Origin: Haloarchaeobius sp. HME9146
GTDB taxonomy: Archaea > Halobacteriota > Halobacteria > Halobacteriales > Natrialbaceae
Assembly (NCBI RefSeq): GCF_025399835.1
Contig: NZ_JAODVR010000001.1
Location: forward strand, 372,001-436,000
DNA length: 64,000 nucleotides
Direction: 5' to 3'
Position numbers and translations under genes: made by a program. This document shows, piece by piece, positions 50,201-58,999 of this stretch (position 1 is the stretch's first letter; the number at the start of each line of letters is the position of its first letter). Below the pieces are notes generated by a model, which was not told the DNA's origin, made no database searches, and saw only the letters and a list, made by a program, of their open reading frames with translations.

Positions 50201-51637
50201 ATGAGCAACGCCCACCAGCCCGACGACGAGACCCACGCCGACCACGAACACCACGCTGGCCACGGTGACCACGCCCATCACGAGCATCACGAACACCACG
50301 GGCCCGGATATGCCACACCGCAGGCCGCCATCGAGGAGGGCGACCGCGAGAAACTCGCGTACGTCATGGGCCTGTACGTCGGGACCGACGTGGACGCGCC
50401 GGACTTCCTCGCCGTCGTCGACCTCGACCCCGACTCCGACACCTACCAGCAGGTCGTAAACCGGGTCGAGATGCCGAACAAGGGCGACGAACTCCACCAC
50501 TTCGGGTGGAACGCCTGCTCCTCGTCGTGTCACATGGAGGGACTGGCCCGGAGCCACCTCCTCGTCCCCGGCCAGCGCTCCTCGCGCCTGCACGTGATCG
50601 ACGCCACCGACCGCCTGAACCCCGAGCTGGCGAAGGTCATCGAGCCCGAGGAGGTGTTCGCACACGACCTCTCGGCCCCACACACCGTCCACTGCGTGCC
50701 CGAGGGGAAGATCCTCGTGAGCATGCTGGGGAACGCCGACGGCGACCTCCCGGGCGGGTTCCTCGAACTGGACCACGACTTCGAGGTCGCGGGCCGGTGG
50801 GACGCCCCGGGCGACATCGGCATGAACTACGACTACTGGTACCAGCCCCGTCAGAACGTGATGATCTCGACCGAGTGGGCCGCCCCGAAGACGTACTACC
50901 CCGGCTTCGACCTGGAGGACGTCGAGGCCGGAAAGTACGGCCACAAGATCAACGTCTGGGACTGGACCGAACGTGAGGTTCTCCAGACCATCGACCTGGG
51001 CGAGGAGGGCCAGATTCCCCTCGAAGTCCGGTTCCTGCACTCCCCGGTGTCGACCCACGGGTTCCTCGGGGCGGCGCTGTCGTCCAATGTCTTCCACTTC
51101 TACGAACAGGGAGGCGAGTACCGCGCCGACAAGGTCATCGACGTCGAACCCCGCGAGCACGACGACTGGGACTTCCCGATGCCCGGCCTCGTCACCGACC
51201 TGCTGGTTTCGATGGACGACCGCTACCTGTTCTTCTCGAACTGGCTCCACGGCGAGGTCCGGATGTACGACATCTCTGACCCGGCGAATCCGCGCCACGT
51301 CGACAGCGTCTGGGCGGGCGGGAACTTCGGCCCGCGCCGCCCCACCGGCGAGGACGACCGCCCCGTCTTCGGCGGCCCGCAGATGCTCCAGCTCAGCCTC
51401 GACGGCGAGCGCCTCTACTGGACCACCTCGCTGTTCTCCTCGTGGGACAACCAGTTCTTCCCCGACGAGGGCACGCAGGGCTCGGTGATGCTGAAGGCCG
51501 ACGTGAACCCACGGAAAGGGACGATGGAACTCGACACCGACTTCATGGTCGACTTCGGCGACATGCCCCACGGTCCCGCGAGGGCGCACGAGATTCGCTG
51601 GCCCGACGGCGACTGTACCAGCGACGTGTGGTCGTGA
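50201..51637 (+). CDS. Selenium-binding protein / methanethiol oxidase family
   Basis: A 478-residue cytosolic beta-propeller protein of the SBP56/methanethiol oxidase family (methanethiol + O2 + H2O to H2S, formaldehyde and H2O2). Conserved family segments include [22 protein letters not shown] with the key Cys, [57 protein letters not shown]-like and the C-terminal [20 protein letters not shown]. Before GPGY an extra His-rich stretch (about 12-35, [20 protein letters not shown]) is added. The ATG at 50201 starts this tract. The [2Fe-2S] ferredoxin gene overlaps the stop. Copper dependence is known for bacterial homologues; here only inferred. Confidence 0.92.
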   Translation: [478 protein letters not shown]

Positions 51638-51960
51638 GCCGGCAGCGGTTCACCGTCACGTTCGAGTGGGAGTCTGGCCGAAGCGAAACCTGTGTACTCC
51701 CGGACGAGACGGACCTGATTTCGGCGAGTGAGGAACAGGGCCTCGGCCTGCCCTTCGGCTGCCGGACCGGGGCGTGTGCGACCTGTGCTGCGGAGCTGTT
51801 GGAGGGTGAGCTCGAACACGTCAGGCCACCCCGCGGGCTGAAAGACAGGCATCTCGATTCGGGGTACGTGTTGCCCTGCATCGCCCAGCCCCGGAGCGAC
51901 TGCACGCTTCGGGTCGGCAGCGCGGTGCAGGCCGAACTCGTCTCGAACCCCTGGAAGTAA
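51634..51960 (+). CDS. [2Fe-2S] plant-type ferredoxin
   Basis: A 108-residue ferredoxin. Ligands are GCRTGACATC (C-x4-C-x2-C) and the fourth Cys in VLPCIAQP, in a beta-grasp fold with a lead-in RFTVTFEWESGRSETCVLPDETDLISASEEQGL. It begins with GTG at 51634 in a GTGA overlap with the methanethiol-oxidase stop, so coupled expression suggests it shuttles electrons for that pathway. A GTG at 51628 is an alternative start. Confidence 0.9.
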   Translation: MSRQRFTVTFEWESGRSETCVLPDETDLISASEEQGLGLPFGCRTGACATCAAELLEGELEHVRPPRGLKDRHLDSGYVLPCIAQPRSDCTLRVGSAVQAELVSNPWK

Positions 51961-52036
51961 CGACGAGGGACCATCCCCCGGGCGCCGAAACGCACAGCCC
52001 CAGAGTGCTTTTATCGAGCAGTCGTCTGCACCACGT

Positions 52037-52621
52037 ATGGCCAAGTTCCAGAACACGGGACAGCCGGACCGCGACTGGTGGAGCGCGCTCTGGCCCGACC
52101 CCGCCGGCACGCTTCGCGACCTCGGTCTCGAAGCAGGTGACAGCGTCGCCGACGTGGCCTCGGGGAACGGCTACTTCACGCTCCCGGCGGCCCGCATCAC
52201 CGGTGAGCCGGTGTACGCGGTCGACATCGATTCGGACCTCCTCGGTGAACTCGCCGACCGGGCGGCCGATGCCGGCCTCGACCGTATCGAGACCATCGAG
52301 GGCGACGCCAGGGCCCTGCCCGAACTCCTACCAGAACCGGTCGACGTGGTGCTGTTCGCGAACACCCTCCACGGGGTGCCCGAACCAGAATCTTTCCTTC
52401 AGAGCGCCCGCGAGGTCCTGACTGACTCGGGACGGCTCGTCGTCGTGAACTGGCACGACCTGCCCCGCGAGGAGACGACGGTGCTCGAGGCGGTGCGTGG
52501 CCCGCCGACCGACCTGCGGCTGTGCGAGGCCGACTGCATCGACCTCGTCCGCGAGGCTGGCTTCGACGAGATTCGGACGGTCGACCTGCCGCCGTACCAC
52601 TACGGTCTGGTCTGCCAGTAA
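52037..52621 (+). CDS. Class I SAM-dependent methyltransferase
   Basis: A 194-residue methyltransferase. Motif I is VADVASGNGYFTLPAARI, followed by VYAVDIDSDLLGEL (acidic ribose-binding residue), a motif II-like ETIEGDARALPELLPEPVDVVLFANTLHGV and a C-terminal beta-hairpin. A TATA-like TTTTATCG lies about 28 bases before the ATG at 52037. Starts 77 bases after the ferredoxin. The neighbourhood (methanethiol oxidase) suggests a thiol or small-molecule methyltransferase, but this is inference. Confidence 0.87.
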   Translation: MAKFQNTGQPDRDWWSALWPDPAGTLRDLGLEAGDSVADVASGNGYFTLPAARITGEPVYAVDIDSDLLGELADRAADAGLDRIETIEGDARALPELLPEPVDVVLFANTLHGVPEPESFLQSAREVLTDSGRLVVVNWHDLPREETTVLEAVRGPPTDLRLCEADCIDLVREAGFDEIRTVDLPPYHYGLVCQ

Positions 52622-52672
52622 CCGCCGCCCGTCGGTGACAGCTTCTTGGCCGTCCCGCGCGAACCCTCTCAC

Positions 52673-53974
52673 ATGCCGCGGCTGGACGACCCCGTCACCA
52701 TCGGCCCCCTTGAGGTACCGAACCGGCTGTATCGCGCGCCACTGCTCGAATGTGCCGGGAACGGCGAGGACGCCGTCGACATCCTCGTCGCGGACCTCGA
52801 ACCGGCCGCCGAGTCGGGTGTCGGACTGGTCTTCCAGGGGGCGACCATCGTCACCGAGGACGGGGGGTGTGCCGCCCCGGGGATGACCCGGGTCCACGAC
52901 CCCGAGTTCGTCTCTCGCCTGTCGAACCTCACCGACGCCATCCACGACCACGGCGGGACGATCTTCGTCCAGCTCGAACACGGCGGCCTGCGGAGCATGG
53001 AAACCTGGCACGCCGGCTACCGCGAGCAACATCCCGGCGAGCAGCAACTCGCCGTCTCGCGCCCGCCCTGGCAACTCCGACTGCTGGACCGGCTGGGATT
53101 CCTCGATTTCGACCCACACGTCATGAGTACGGAGGAGGTGTACGACCTCGCCGAAGCCTTCGGGAACGCCGGCGAGCGCTGCGTCGAGGCGGGCTACGAC
53201 GGCATCCACCTCGCTGGCGCGAACATGGGCATCATCCAGCAGTTTCTCTCGCCCTTCTACAACCGCCGCGACGACGAGTTCGGCGACGGCGTCCGGTTCC
53301 TCGAAGTCGTCCACGACGAGTTGCGCGAGCGGGTCGGCGACACACCCATCGTCACGAAGGTCCCCTCGGAGGCCCCGGCCCCGCCCGTCGTTCGGAGAAA
53401 GCTGGGTGACGACGACGCCGTCGACATCGCCCACCGGCTCGCCGACATCGGCTACGACGCCATCGTCCCGGTCCGGACCTCCGTGGTCTGGGACATGAGC
53501 ATCGTCCGCGGGGAGTACCCAAAGCGGGCGTGGCGCGACGAGTCCTTCCAGGGTGGCTACGCCGAGGCGTTCGGCGGCCGCCTGCGAACCAGGGGCGTCC
53601 GGTTCATGAACTGGCTCGAATCGTTCCAGTTCGACTTCGAGCCCGCCTGGAACGCCGACCTGGCCCGGCGGATTCGCGACGTGGTCGACGTCCCGGTCCT
53701 GCTCGAAGGCGGGGTCCGCGAACGCGGCCAGATGAACCGCCTGTTGGGGGAGTCGTGCGACATGGTCGGGATGGCCCGCCCGTTCTACGCCGAACCGAAG
53801 CTTGCGGCCCGGCTGCTCGCCGACGAGGCGGGCGACGGTACCCGCGTCGTCTGCGAGAACTGCAACAACTGCACCGTCCCGCAGGTCACCGGCGCGGTCG
53901 GCCAGTGCCGAACCCCCTCGGTGTTGCGAAGACGCGGGAAATTCGAGGAATCAGGCGCCTACGACCGGGATTGA
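52673..53974 (+). CDS. NADH:flavin oxidoreductase (Fe-S OYE family)
   Basis: A 433-residue flavoenzyme: an OYE TIM barrel (about 1-345; NRLYRAPLLECAGNG, FVQLEHGG, GYDGIHLAGANMGIIQQFLSPFYNRRDDEFG, VLLEGGV, DMVGMARPFYAEPKL) plus the Fe-S motif CENCNNCTVPQ...GQC near the C-terminus. Unlike full 2,4-dienoyl-CoA reductase types it stops after the Fe-S motif and has no NADPH-binding domain, so it needs an external electron donor such as a ferredoxin (one lies two genes upstream). ATG at 52673. Confidence 0.88.
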   Translation: MPRLDDPVTIGPLEVPNRLYRAPLLECAGNGEDAVDILVADLEPAAESGVGLVFQGATIVTEDGGCAAPGMTRVHDPEFVSRLSNLTDAIHDHGGTIFVQLEHGGLRSMETWHAGYREQHPGEQQLAVSRPPWQLRLLDRLGFLDFDPHVMSTEEVYDLAEAFGNAGERCVEAGYDGIHLAGANMGIIQQFLSPFYNRRDDEFGDGVRFLEVVHDELRERVGDTPIVTKVPSEAPAPPVVRRKLGDDDAVDIAHRLADIGYDAIVPVRTSVVWDMSIVRGEYPKRAWRDESFQGGYAEAFGGRLRTRGVRFMNWLESFQFDFEPAWNADLARRIRDVVDVPVLLEGGVRERGQMNRLLGESCDMVGMARPFYAEPKLAARLLADEAGDGTRVVCENCNNCTVPQVTGAVGQCRTPSVLRRRGKFEESGAYDRD

Positions 53975-54105
53975 ACGGTCTCGAACCAGTCTGAACGGCC
54001 GACAGTTCAATAATCATTGAAGACCCAGTTCCGTGTGACCACGGCTCATGGCCGGCGATGGGTCGCCTGCCTGCGGCCCCGGGGGTCACCAGGGTGACAC
54101 AAAAC

Positions 54106-54258
54106 ATGCCACAATGTAACGTCTGCATGGACGACATCGACGAGGAGGAAGACACCCACATCGAGGTGGTCAAGCCGATGGAGTTCAAGGGCGCGAAACA
54201 GGAGATACGACACTACTACTGCACGATATCGTGCCTGCTCGACCAGGCACGCGAGTAG
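54106..54258 (+). CDS. 50-residue zinc-finger-like small protein
   Basis: An acidic small protein starting MPQCNVCMDDIDEEEDTHIE, with CNVC near the N-terminus and HYYCTISCLLDQ near the end, so two cysteine pairs that probably bind one zinc ion. Similar tiny zinc proteins abound in haloarchaea, often with regulatory roles. The ATG at 54106 begins the first CxxC; a start farther upstream is possible. No partner gene evident. Confidence 0.72.
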   Translation: MPQCNVCMDDIDEEEDTHIEVVKPMEFKGAKQEIRHYYCTISCLLDQARE

Positions 54259-54379
54259 CGGTACGGTACCGACACGACGAGCACAGCAGGGGCACTTCTT
54301 CGGGGAGACCACCACGGAGCGGCTGGTATCGGCGTGTCGCAGCCTCCCTCGAGATGGAGTGTGCAGCGTAAGCGAGGTG

Positions 54380-56596
54380 CTACCGGCCGCGTCCCGGCGC
54401 GAGCAGTTCGACCGGGTGGAGCGGCCGTTCCCCGAACAGGTCGTCTATCTGGTCGGTACAGGAGGTGCCCGAGGCGACGACGTGGTCGCCGTCAGCCTCC
54501 CTGAGCTGCCCCGCAAGGTCCTCACCGAGGTCGACCGAGAGGTCGTAGTACTGTTCCTTGTAGCCGAAGCTGCCGGCCATGCCACAGCACTCGACCTCGC
54601 TGGTGGTCACGTCGTAGCCGCACTCCTCCAGCACCGCGATGGTGTGCGCTTCGAGCCCCATGCTTCGCTGCTGGCAGTGACTGTGGTAGGCGACCGTCTC
54701 GTCGCCCGTCGCGGTCGACAGGACCTCGGCGTCGGCCCCGTTCGCCAGCATCCCGAAGGCGTACTCCAGCACCTCGTAGCTGTTCTCTGCGAGGGGTTCG
54801 AACGCCGGGTCGGGCAGCAGGTGGTCGTAGTCCTCGCGGAACATCGCGAGGTCGCTCGGCTCGATGACGACCACGTCCCAGCCGTCGTCGAGGTAGGGCG
54901 CGAGCGTGGCCGTGACGCGTTCGGCCTTCTCGGTCGCGGTGTCGATCATCCCCTGCGAGAGCGGGGCGCGACCGGCACCTGGGACCGAGGGCACCGCGAC
55001 CTCGACGCCGAGCGCTTCGAGCAGGTGGACCGCGGCCTTCCCGCGCTCGACCAGCATGAAGTTCGTGTAGACGTCCGGGTAGAGGACGGCCTTGCGGTCG
55101 GTGTGGTTCGGGGCCTGCGAGTCCCGGTTCGCGAACCACTCGACCAGCGTCTCGCGCTCGAAGCTGGGGAACTCGCGGCGGCGGTCCACGCCCGCGGTCC
55201 GCTCCAGCAGTGCCTTCGCCGGCGACGAGTTCGCGACCCAGTTCGAGAGGGGGGCGAACGTGCTGCCCGTCTTCGCCAGGGTCTCGAAGTTGCCGAACAG
55301 GCGCTTCTGGAGCTCCGGGCCGTCGTCGCCCTCGGCGTCCGGGCTCAGGCCGTCGACGAGGAAGTCGAACTTTTCAGACTCGCCCTCGCGGTTGATGCGG
55401 TCGCGGACGACCGTGTTTATCCAGGGGATGTCGATCTCGACCGGGCAGGCGGGTTTACACCGCGAGCAGCCGGTACAGAGGTCGTTGAACTCGGCGGCGG
55501 TGTCGAGGCCCTCGATGCCGGCTTCCCAGCCGGTGGCGATTCCTCCCGAATAGGTCTCGCCGCCGAAGCCGTGCCCACCGATGCCCTGGAAGTTCGCACA
55601 CGTGTTCGAGCAGGCCGAACACCGGATGCAGTACAGGGTCTCGCGGAGGTGCTCGTCCTCGCGCATGTCGAGGCGGCCGTTGTCGATGAGGACGAGGTGG
55701 AACTCCCTGTCCGACTCGCCCGCCGTGATGGGCGTCTCCGGGTCGTCGAAGTCGACCGGCGGGGAGTCCACCGGCGGCGTGAGCAGGGAGATGTAGCTCG
55801 TGATGTCCTGACCGGTGCCGGAGCGCCCGATGAGTTCGACGAACGGCTGGAGGTCCTCGACGCTGGGAATCACCTTCTCGACGCCGGCGACGGCTATCTG
55901 CGTGTCGGGGACCGTCACCGACTTCCGGGCGTTGCCCTCGCTGGTGACCAGCGCCATCGTCCCCGAGTCGGCCGCGAGGAAGTTCGCGCCGGTCATGCCC
56001 ACGTCGGCCGCCTTGATGTGCGCCAGCAGCTTCTCGCGGGCGAACATCGTCAGCTCCTCGGCGGTCTCTAACTCCTCCTCGGGCTCGAAGACCGCGTTGA
56101 ACAGGTCGGCTATCTCGGCCCTCGATTTGTGGATAGCGGGCGCGACGATGTGGCTCGGGGCCTCGTCGGCGACCTGCAGAACCCACTCGCCGAGGTCGGT
56201 CTCGGTGACGCCGACGTCCCGGGATTCGAGGTGCTCGTTGACCTCGATCTCCTCGCTGGTCATCGACTTCGACTTGACGACGCGCTCTGCGTCCTGGTCG
56301 GCACAGACCTCGGCGATGTACTCGTTAGCGTCCGCGGCGTCGTCGGCGATGTAGACCGTGCCACCGTTCTCCTCGACCGCCTCGGTGAGCTGGTCGATGA
56401 GCTCGGGGAGGCGCTCGATGGCGTCCTCCTTGATGGCCCGGGCCTCCGATTTGAGGTCCTCGTAGTCGTCGAGTTTACCGACGGAGTCGTACCGGCCCTG
56501 GTTGAAGCCGCGGGCGTTCTCGCCGACGGCGGTCCCCTCGGTGTCGAGCAGCTGGCGGATGCGGGCGGCCTTCGCCTCGCGCGACTCCGAACTCAT
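54380..56596 (-). CDS. LutB-LutA fusion: LUD / Fe-S / CCG-domain lactate oxidation protein
   Basis: A 738-residue fusion. The N-terminal part (about 1-300) is a LUD domain (VVKSKSMTSEEIEVNEHLE, FLAADSGTMALVTSEGNARK). Two [4Fe-4S] motifs follow: CIRCSACSNTCANFQ and CTGCSRCKPACPVE (about 345-430). The C-terminal 300 residues have a Cys-rich CCG-like region (ending SHCQQRSMG, ECCGMAGSFG and TSCTDQI). Equivalent functions are split in LutA and LutB of Bacillus; the enzyme converts lactate to pyruvate. ATG at 56596 overlaps the LutC-like stop, so the proteins should form one complex. Confidence 0.9.
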   Translation of the reverse strand: MSSESREAKAARIRQLLDTEGTAVGENARGFNQGRYDSVGKLDDYEDLKSEARAIKEDAIERLPELIDQLTEAVEENGGTVYIADDAADANEYIAEVCADQDAERVVKSKSMTSEEIEVNEHLESRDVGVTETDLGEWVLQVADEAPSHIVAPAIHKSRAEIADLFNAVFEPEEELETAEELTMFAREKLLAHIKAADVGMTGANFLAADSGTMALVTSEGNARKSVTVPDTQIAVAGVEKVIPSVEDLQPFVELIGRSGTGQDITSYISLLTPPVDSPPVDFDDPETPITAGESDREFHLVLIDNGRLDMREDEHLRETLYCIRCSACSNTCANFQGIGGHGFGGETYSGGIATGWEAGIEGLDTAAEFNDLCTGCSRCKPACPVEIDIPWINTVVRDRINREGESEKFDFLVDGLSPDAEGDDGPELQKRLFGNFETLAKTGSTFAPLSNWVANSSPAKALLERTAGVDRRREFPSFERETLVEWFANRDSQAPNHTDRKAVLYPDVYTNFMLVERGKAAVHLLEALGVEVAVPSVPGAGRAPLSQGMIDTATEKAERVTATLAPYLDDGWDVVVIEPSDLAMFREDYDHLLPDPAFEPLAENSYEVLEYAFGMLANGADAEVLSTATGDETVAYHSHCQQRSMGLEAHTIAVLEECGYDVTTSEVECCGMAGSFGYKEQYYDLSVDLGEDLAGQLREADGDHVVASGTSCTDQIDDLFGERPLHPVELLAPGRGR

Positions 56597-57102
56597 CGAA
56601 TCACCACCACGTGGACCGCCTTCGGGCCGTGGGCCCCCTTGACGAGGGCACCCATGTCGGCCGTGGCCGAGGGGCCGGTCGCGAGGATGGCCGAGTCCCG
56701 CGTCTCGCGGAGCTCGTCGCCGAGCCACTCGAACGCCGCGGCCATGTCGGGGACCACGTCGTCCGCCCGGAGGACCGCCACGTGGAGGTCCGGGAAGACG
56801 CTCGCCGGTTCGCTCCCCTCGGGCGTCTGCCGGAGGACGAGACTGCCGTACTCGGCAACGGCGAGGTCGGCCGCCGTGACGCCCGTCTTGGCGGCATCGA
56901 GCGCGGCTGGTGTCGGGTCGGTCTGGACGCCCTCAGGGAGCGACACGTCGTCCCAGGGCAGCGGCGCACCGACCGCCGGGTCGTCGACGAGGTCGGCGAT
57001 GGCGGCCGTCGCCTCGTCGGCGGTGGTCCAGGTCACCTCGACGCCGAAGTCCCCGGCGCGTGCGGCCCACTGCTCGGCGACGTCGCTCTCGACGCCGGTC
57101 AT
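56593..57102 (-). CDS. lutC: LutC-like LUD-domain protein
   Basis: A 169-residue LUD-domain protein, part of the lactate-oxidising complex. Visible conserved features: TWTTADEATAAIADLVDDPAVG, GVTAADLAVAEYGSLVLRQTPEGSE and GPSATADMGALVKGAHGPKAVHVVVI. Its stop overlaps the ATG of the LutB-LutA fusion (4 bases), and it lies 72 bases after lactate permease. Product complex oxidises L-lactate at the membrane. Assignment to LutC is by family and order. Confidence 0.88.
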   Translation of the reverse strand: MTGVESDVAEQWAARAGDFGVEVTWTTADEATAAIADLVDDPAVGAPLPWDDVSLPEGVQTDPTPAALDAAKTGVTAADLAVAEYGSLVLRQTPEGSEPASVFPDLHVAVLRADDVVPDMAAAFEWLGDELRETRDSAILATGPSATADMGALVKGAHGPKAVHVVVIR

Positions 57103-57174
57103 CGTCTGTCACCCGTGTGAATCGGGTCGTGCATATCGTGTCTCATGGCTGGAAGTACGAAAAAACGGCCTCCG

Positions 57175-58899
57175 TCAGAAGGCCCCGGGTGCGACGACGT
57201 AGGCGAACAGGATGGTCAAGACGCCCGTCATCGCGGCGTAGTACAGCAGCGGAATCAGTTCGAGGCGGATGACGCGACCCTCCTCGCCGACCAGTCCGAC
57301 GACGGCCAGCGCGGCCACGACGTTGTGGATGGCGACGAGGTTCCCGATGGCCCCACCGACGGCCTGTGCGCCGACGAGGATCTGGGTCGGGACGCCGATG
57401 TTCTGTGCGGCGTTGAACTGGAACGTCCCGAACAGGATGTCACTGACCGTGTTCGACCCGGCGATGAACGCGCCGAACGCGCCCACGAGCGCCGAGAAGA
57501 ACGGGTAGACGCCACCCGCGAGGTTCGCCGTGAAGTCCGAGAGGATGACGAGCATGCTGTCGGTGCCCGCCGCCTGCCCGGAGTTGATCATGATCTGGAC
57601 GGTCGCGACCGCGAACCACAGCGCGATGACCGCCGGCAGTATCTTCTGGGTGGTCTCCTGCCAGGAGTTCTTGACCTCCTGCCCGTCCATCCCGTGCAGC
57701 AGGTACGTGATGACGCTGACGAACACGAAGATGGCACCCGGCAGGTACAGCGTGCGGAACGACCCGTCGAGGCCGGTCCCGAGGATGTTGCTCCACGCGA
57801 TGACGAGGTTCTCGTTCAGGAAGCTCTGGAGCGGGGTCCAGACGCGGGTGACCACCAGCAGCGCGGCGGTCATGATGTACGGTGCCCACGCCATGCCCAG
57901 CGACATGTCGCGGCTCTCCTGGACGACGCCGCCATCGGCGGCGACGGTCTGGTCACCACCGCTGACGGACTCGCCGGGTTCGATGTCGCCGACCCAGTGG
58001 CTGGGCCACTGCTCGCGGGGCGCGAAGTCCCACTCCTCGTCGGGGAGCAGGAAGCCCGCCTTGAGCGTCCCGGCCGTGATGAACAGCCCGACCATCGCGC
58101 CGAGCAGCGCGGGGAACGTCGGGCCGAGGAAGTACGCGGTGAGCCAGTACGGAATCGCGAAAGAAGCCCACGCGAAGATGGTGAGCGGGAGCACCTGGAG
58201 CGCCGGCTTGATGGAGCGCTCCTCGCCGAAGAAGCGGGTCATCATCGCGACCCCGATGAACGGGAGCACGATGCCGACGATGGCGTGGATGGAGGCCGCC
58301 CAGACCGCCGCGTCCGCGACGTACTGGGTGACGGTCATGCCCTCCGTGTTGATGGCCTCCTGTATCGCCGTGTTCTTGCTGAAGACGTCCTCCAGCCCGA
58401 TGATGAGCGGCGTCCCGACTGCCCCGAACGTGATGGCCATGATGTTCCCCGTCAGGGCGACCACGACGGCCGCCAGCGGCGGGAAGCCGAGGCCAACGAG
58501 CAGCGGGCCGACGATGGCTGCGGGCGTCCCGAAGCCGGCCGCACCCTCGATGAACGAGCCCATGAGGAATACGAGCAGGACGACCTGCACGCGCCGGTCG
58601 TCGCTGATGGACGAGAAGCCGGCGTTGATGGCGTCGAACGCGCCCGATTCCTTCAGCGTGAACAACAGCAGTATCGCGCCGAACACGATCCACAGAATCT
58701 CCGTGGCGGTGAACACGCCGGCGATGGTCGCCGCCGCGATGAGGTCGGGCGACATGCCCCAGCCGATGAGCCCGACGGCCGCGGCCGTCACCCACGCAAT
58801 GGGCATGGTGGTCGTCGCGGGCTGGTAGAGCCCGACCATCAGGACCGTGATGGCGACCAGCGGCAGCACCGCCAGCAGTATCATCAGCGGGTCAGCCAT
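57175..58899 (-). CDS. lctP: L-lactate permease
   Basis: A 574-residue integral membrane protein with about 13 helices. The family hallmarks are ESGAFDAINAGFSSISDDRRVQVVLLVFLMGSFIEGAAGFGTPAAIVGPLLVGLGFPPLAAV (in outline) and QILVGAQAVGGAIGNLVAIHNVVAA at the C-terminus. It imports lactate or glycolate with protons and is first major gene of the lactate operon. ATG at 58899 overlaps the stop of a 35-residue ORF by 8 bases. Confidence 0.93.
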   Translation of the reverse strand: MADPLMILLAVLPLVAITVLMVGLYQPATTTMPIAWVTAAAVGLIGWGMSPDLIAAATIAGVFTATEILWIVFGAILLLFTLKESGAFDAINAGFSSISDDRRVQVVLLVFLMGSFIEGAAGFGTPAAIVGPLLVGLGFPPLAAVVVALTGNIMAITFGAVGTPLIIGLEDVFSKNTAIQEAINTEGMTVTQYVADAAVWAASIHAIVGIVLPFIGVAMMTRFFGEERSIKPALQVLPLTIFAWASFAIPYWLTAYFLGPTFPALLGAMVGLFITAGTLKAGFLLPDEEWDFAPREQWPSHWVGDIEPGESVSGGDQTVAADGGVVQESRDMSLGMAWAPYIMTAALLVVTRVWTPLQSFLNENLVIAWSNILGTGLDGSFRTLYLPGAIFVFVSVITYLLHGMDGQEVKNSWQETTQKILPAVIALWFAVATVQIMINSGQAAGTDSMLVILSDFTANLAGGVYPFFSALVGAFGAFIAGSNTVSDILFGTFQFNAAQNIGVPTQILVGAQAVGGAIGNLVAIHNVVAALAVVGLVGEEGRVIRLELIPLLYYAAMTGVLTILFAYVVAPGAF

Positions 58900-58999
58900 C
58901 GTGGCTCACCCCCGTGGTTTCGATCTCGCGCAGCTGTTCTACAGCCCCAGTACCAGGGCAGGCCGAGTACCTGCCATCCCGTGTCCATGAATCTGGCAT
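58892..58999 (-). CDS. 35-residue ORF overlapping the lactate permease start
   Basis: An ORF starting MPDSWTRDGRYSACPGTGAV and ending VSHDG. Its stop overlaps the lctP start (ATGGCTGA), typical for translational coupling. A minus-strand TATA-like TTCTTTAACGG (59021-59031) is about 27 bases before its ATG, so this ORF, not lctP, sits at the leaderless start position. It may be a leader peptide or a small transporter partner; no family recognised. Confidence 0.5.
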   Translation of the reverse strand: MPDSWTRDGRYSACPGTGAVEQLREIETTGVSHDG

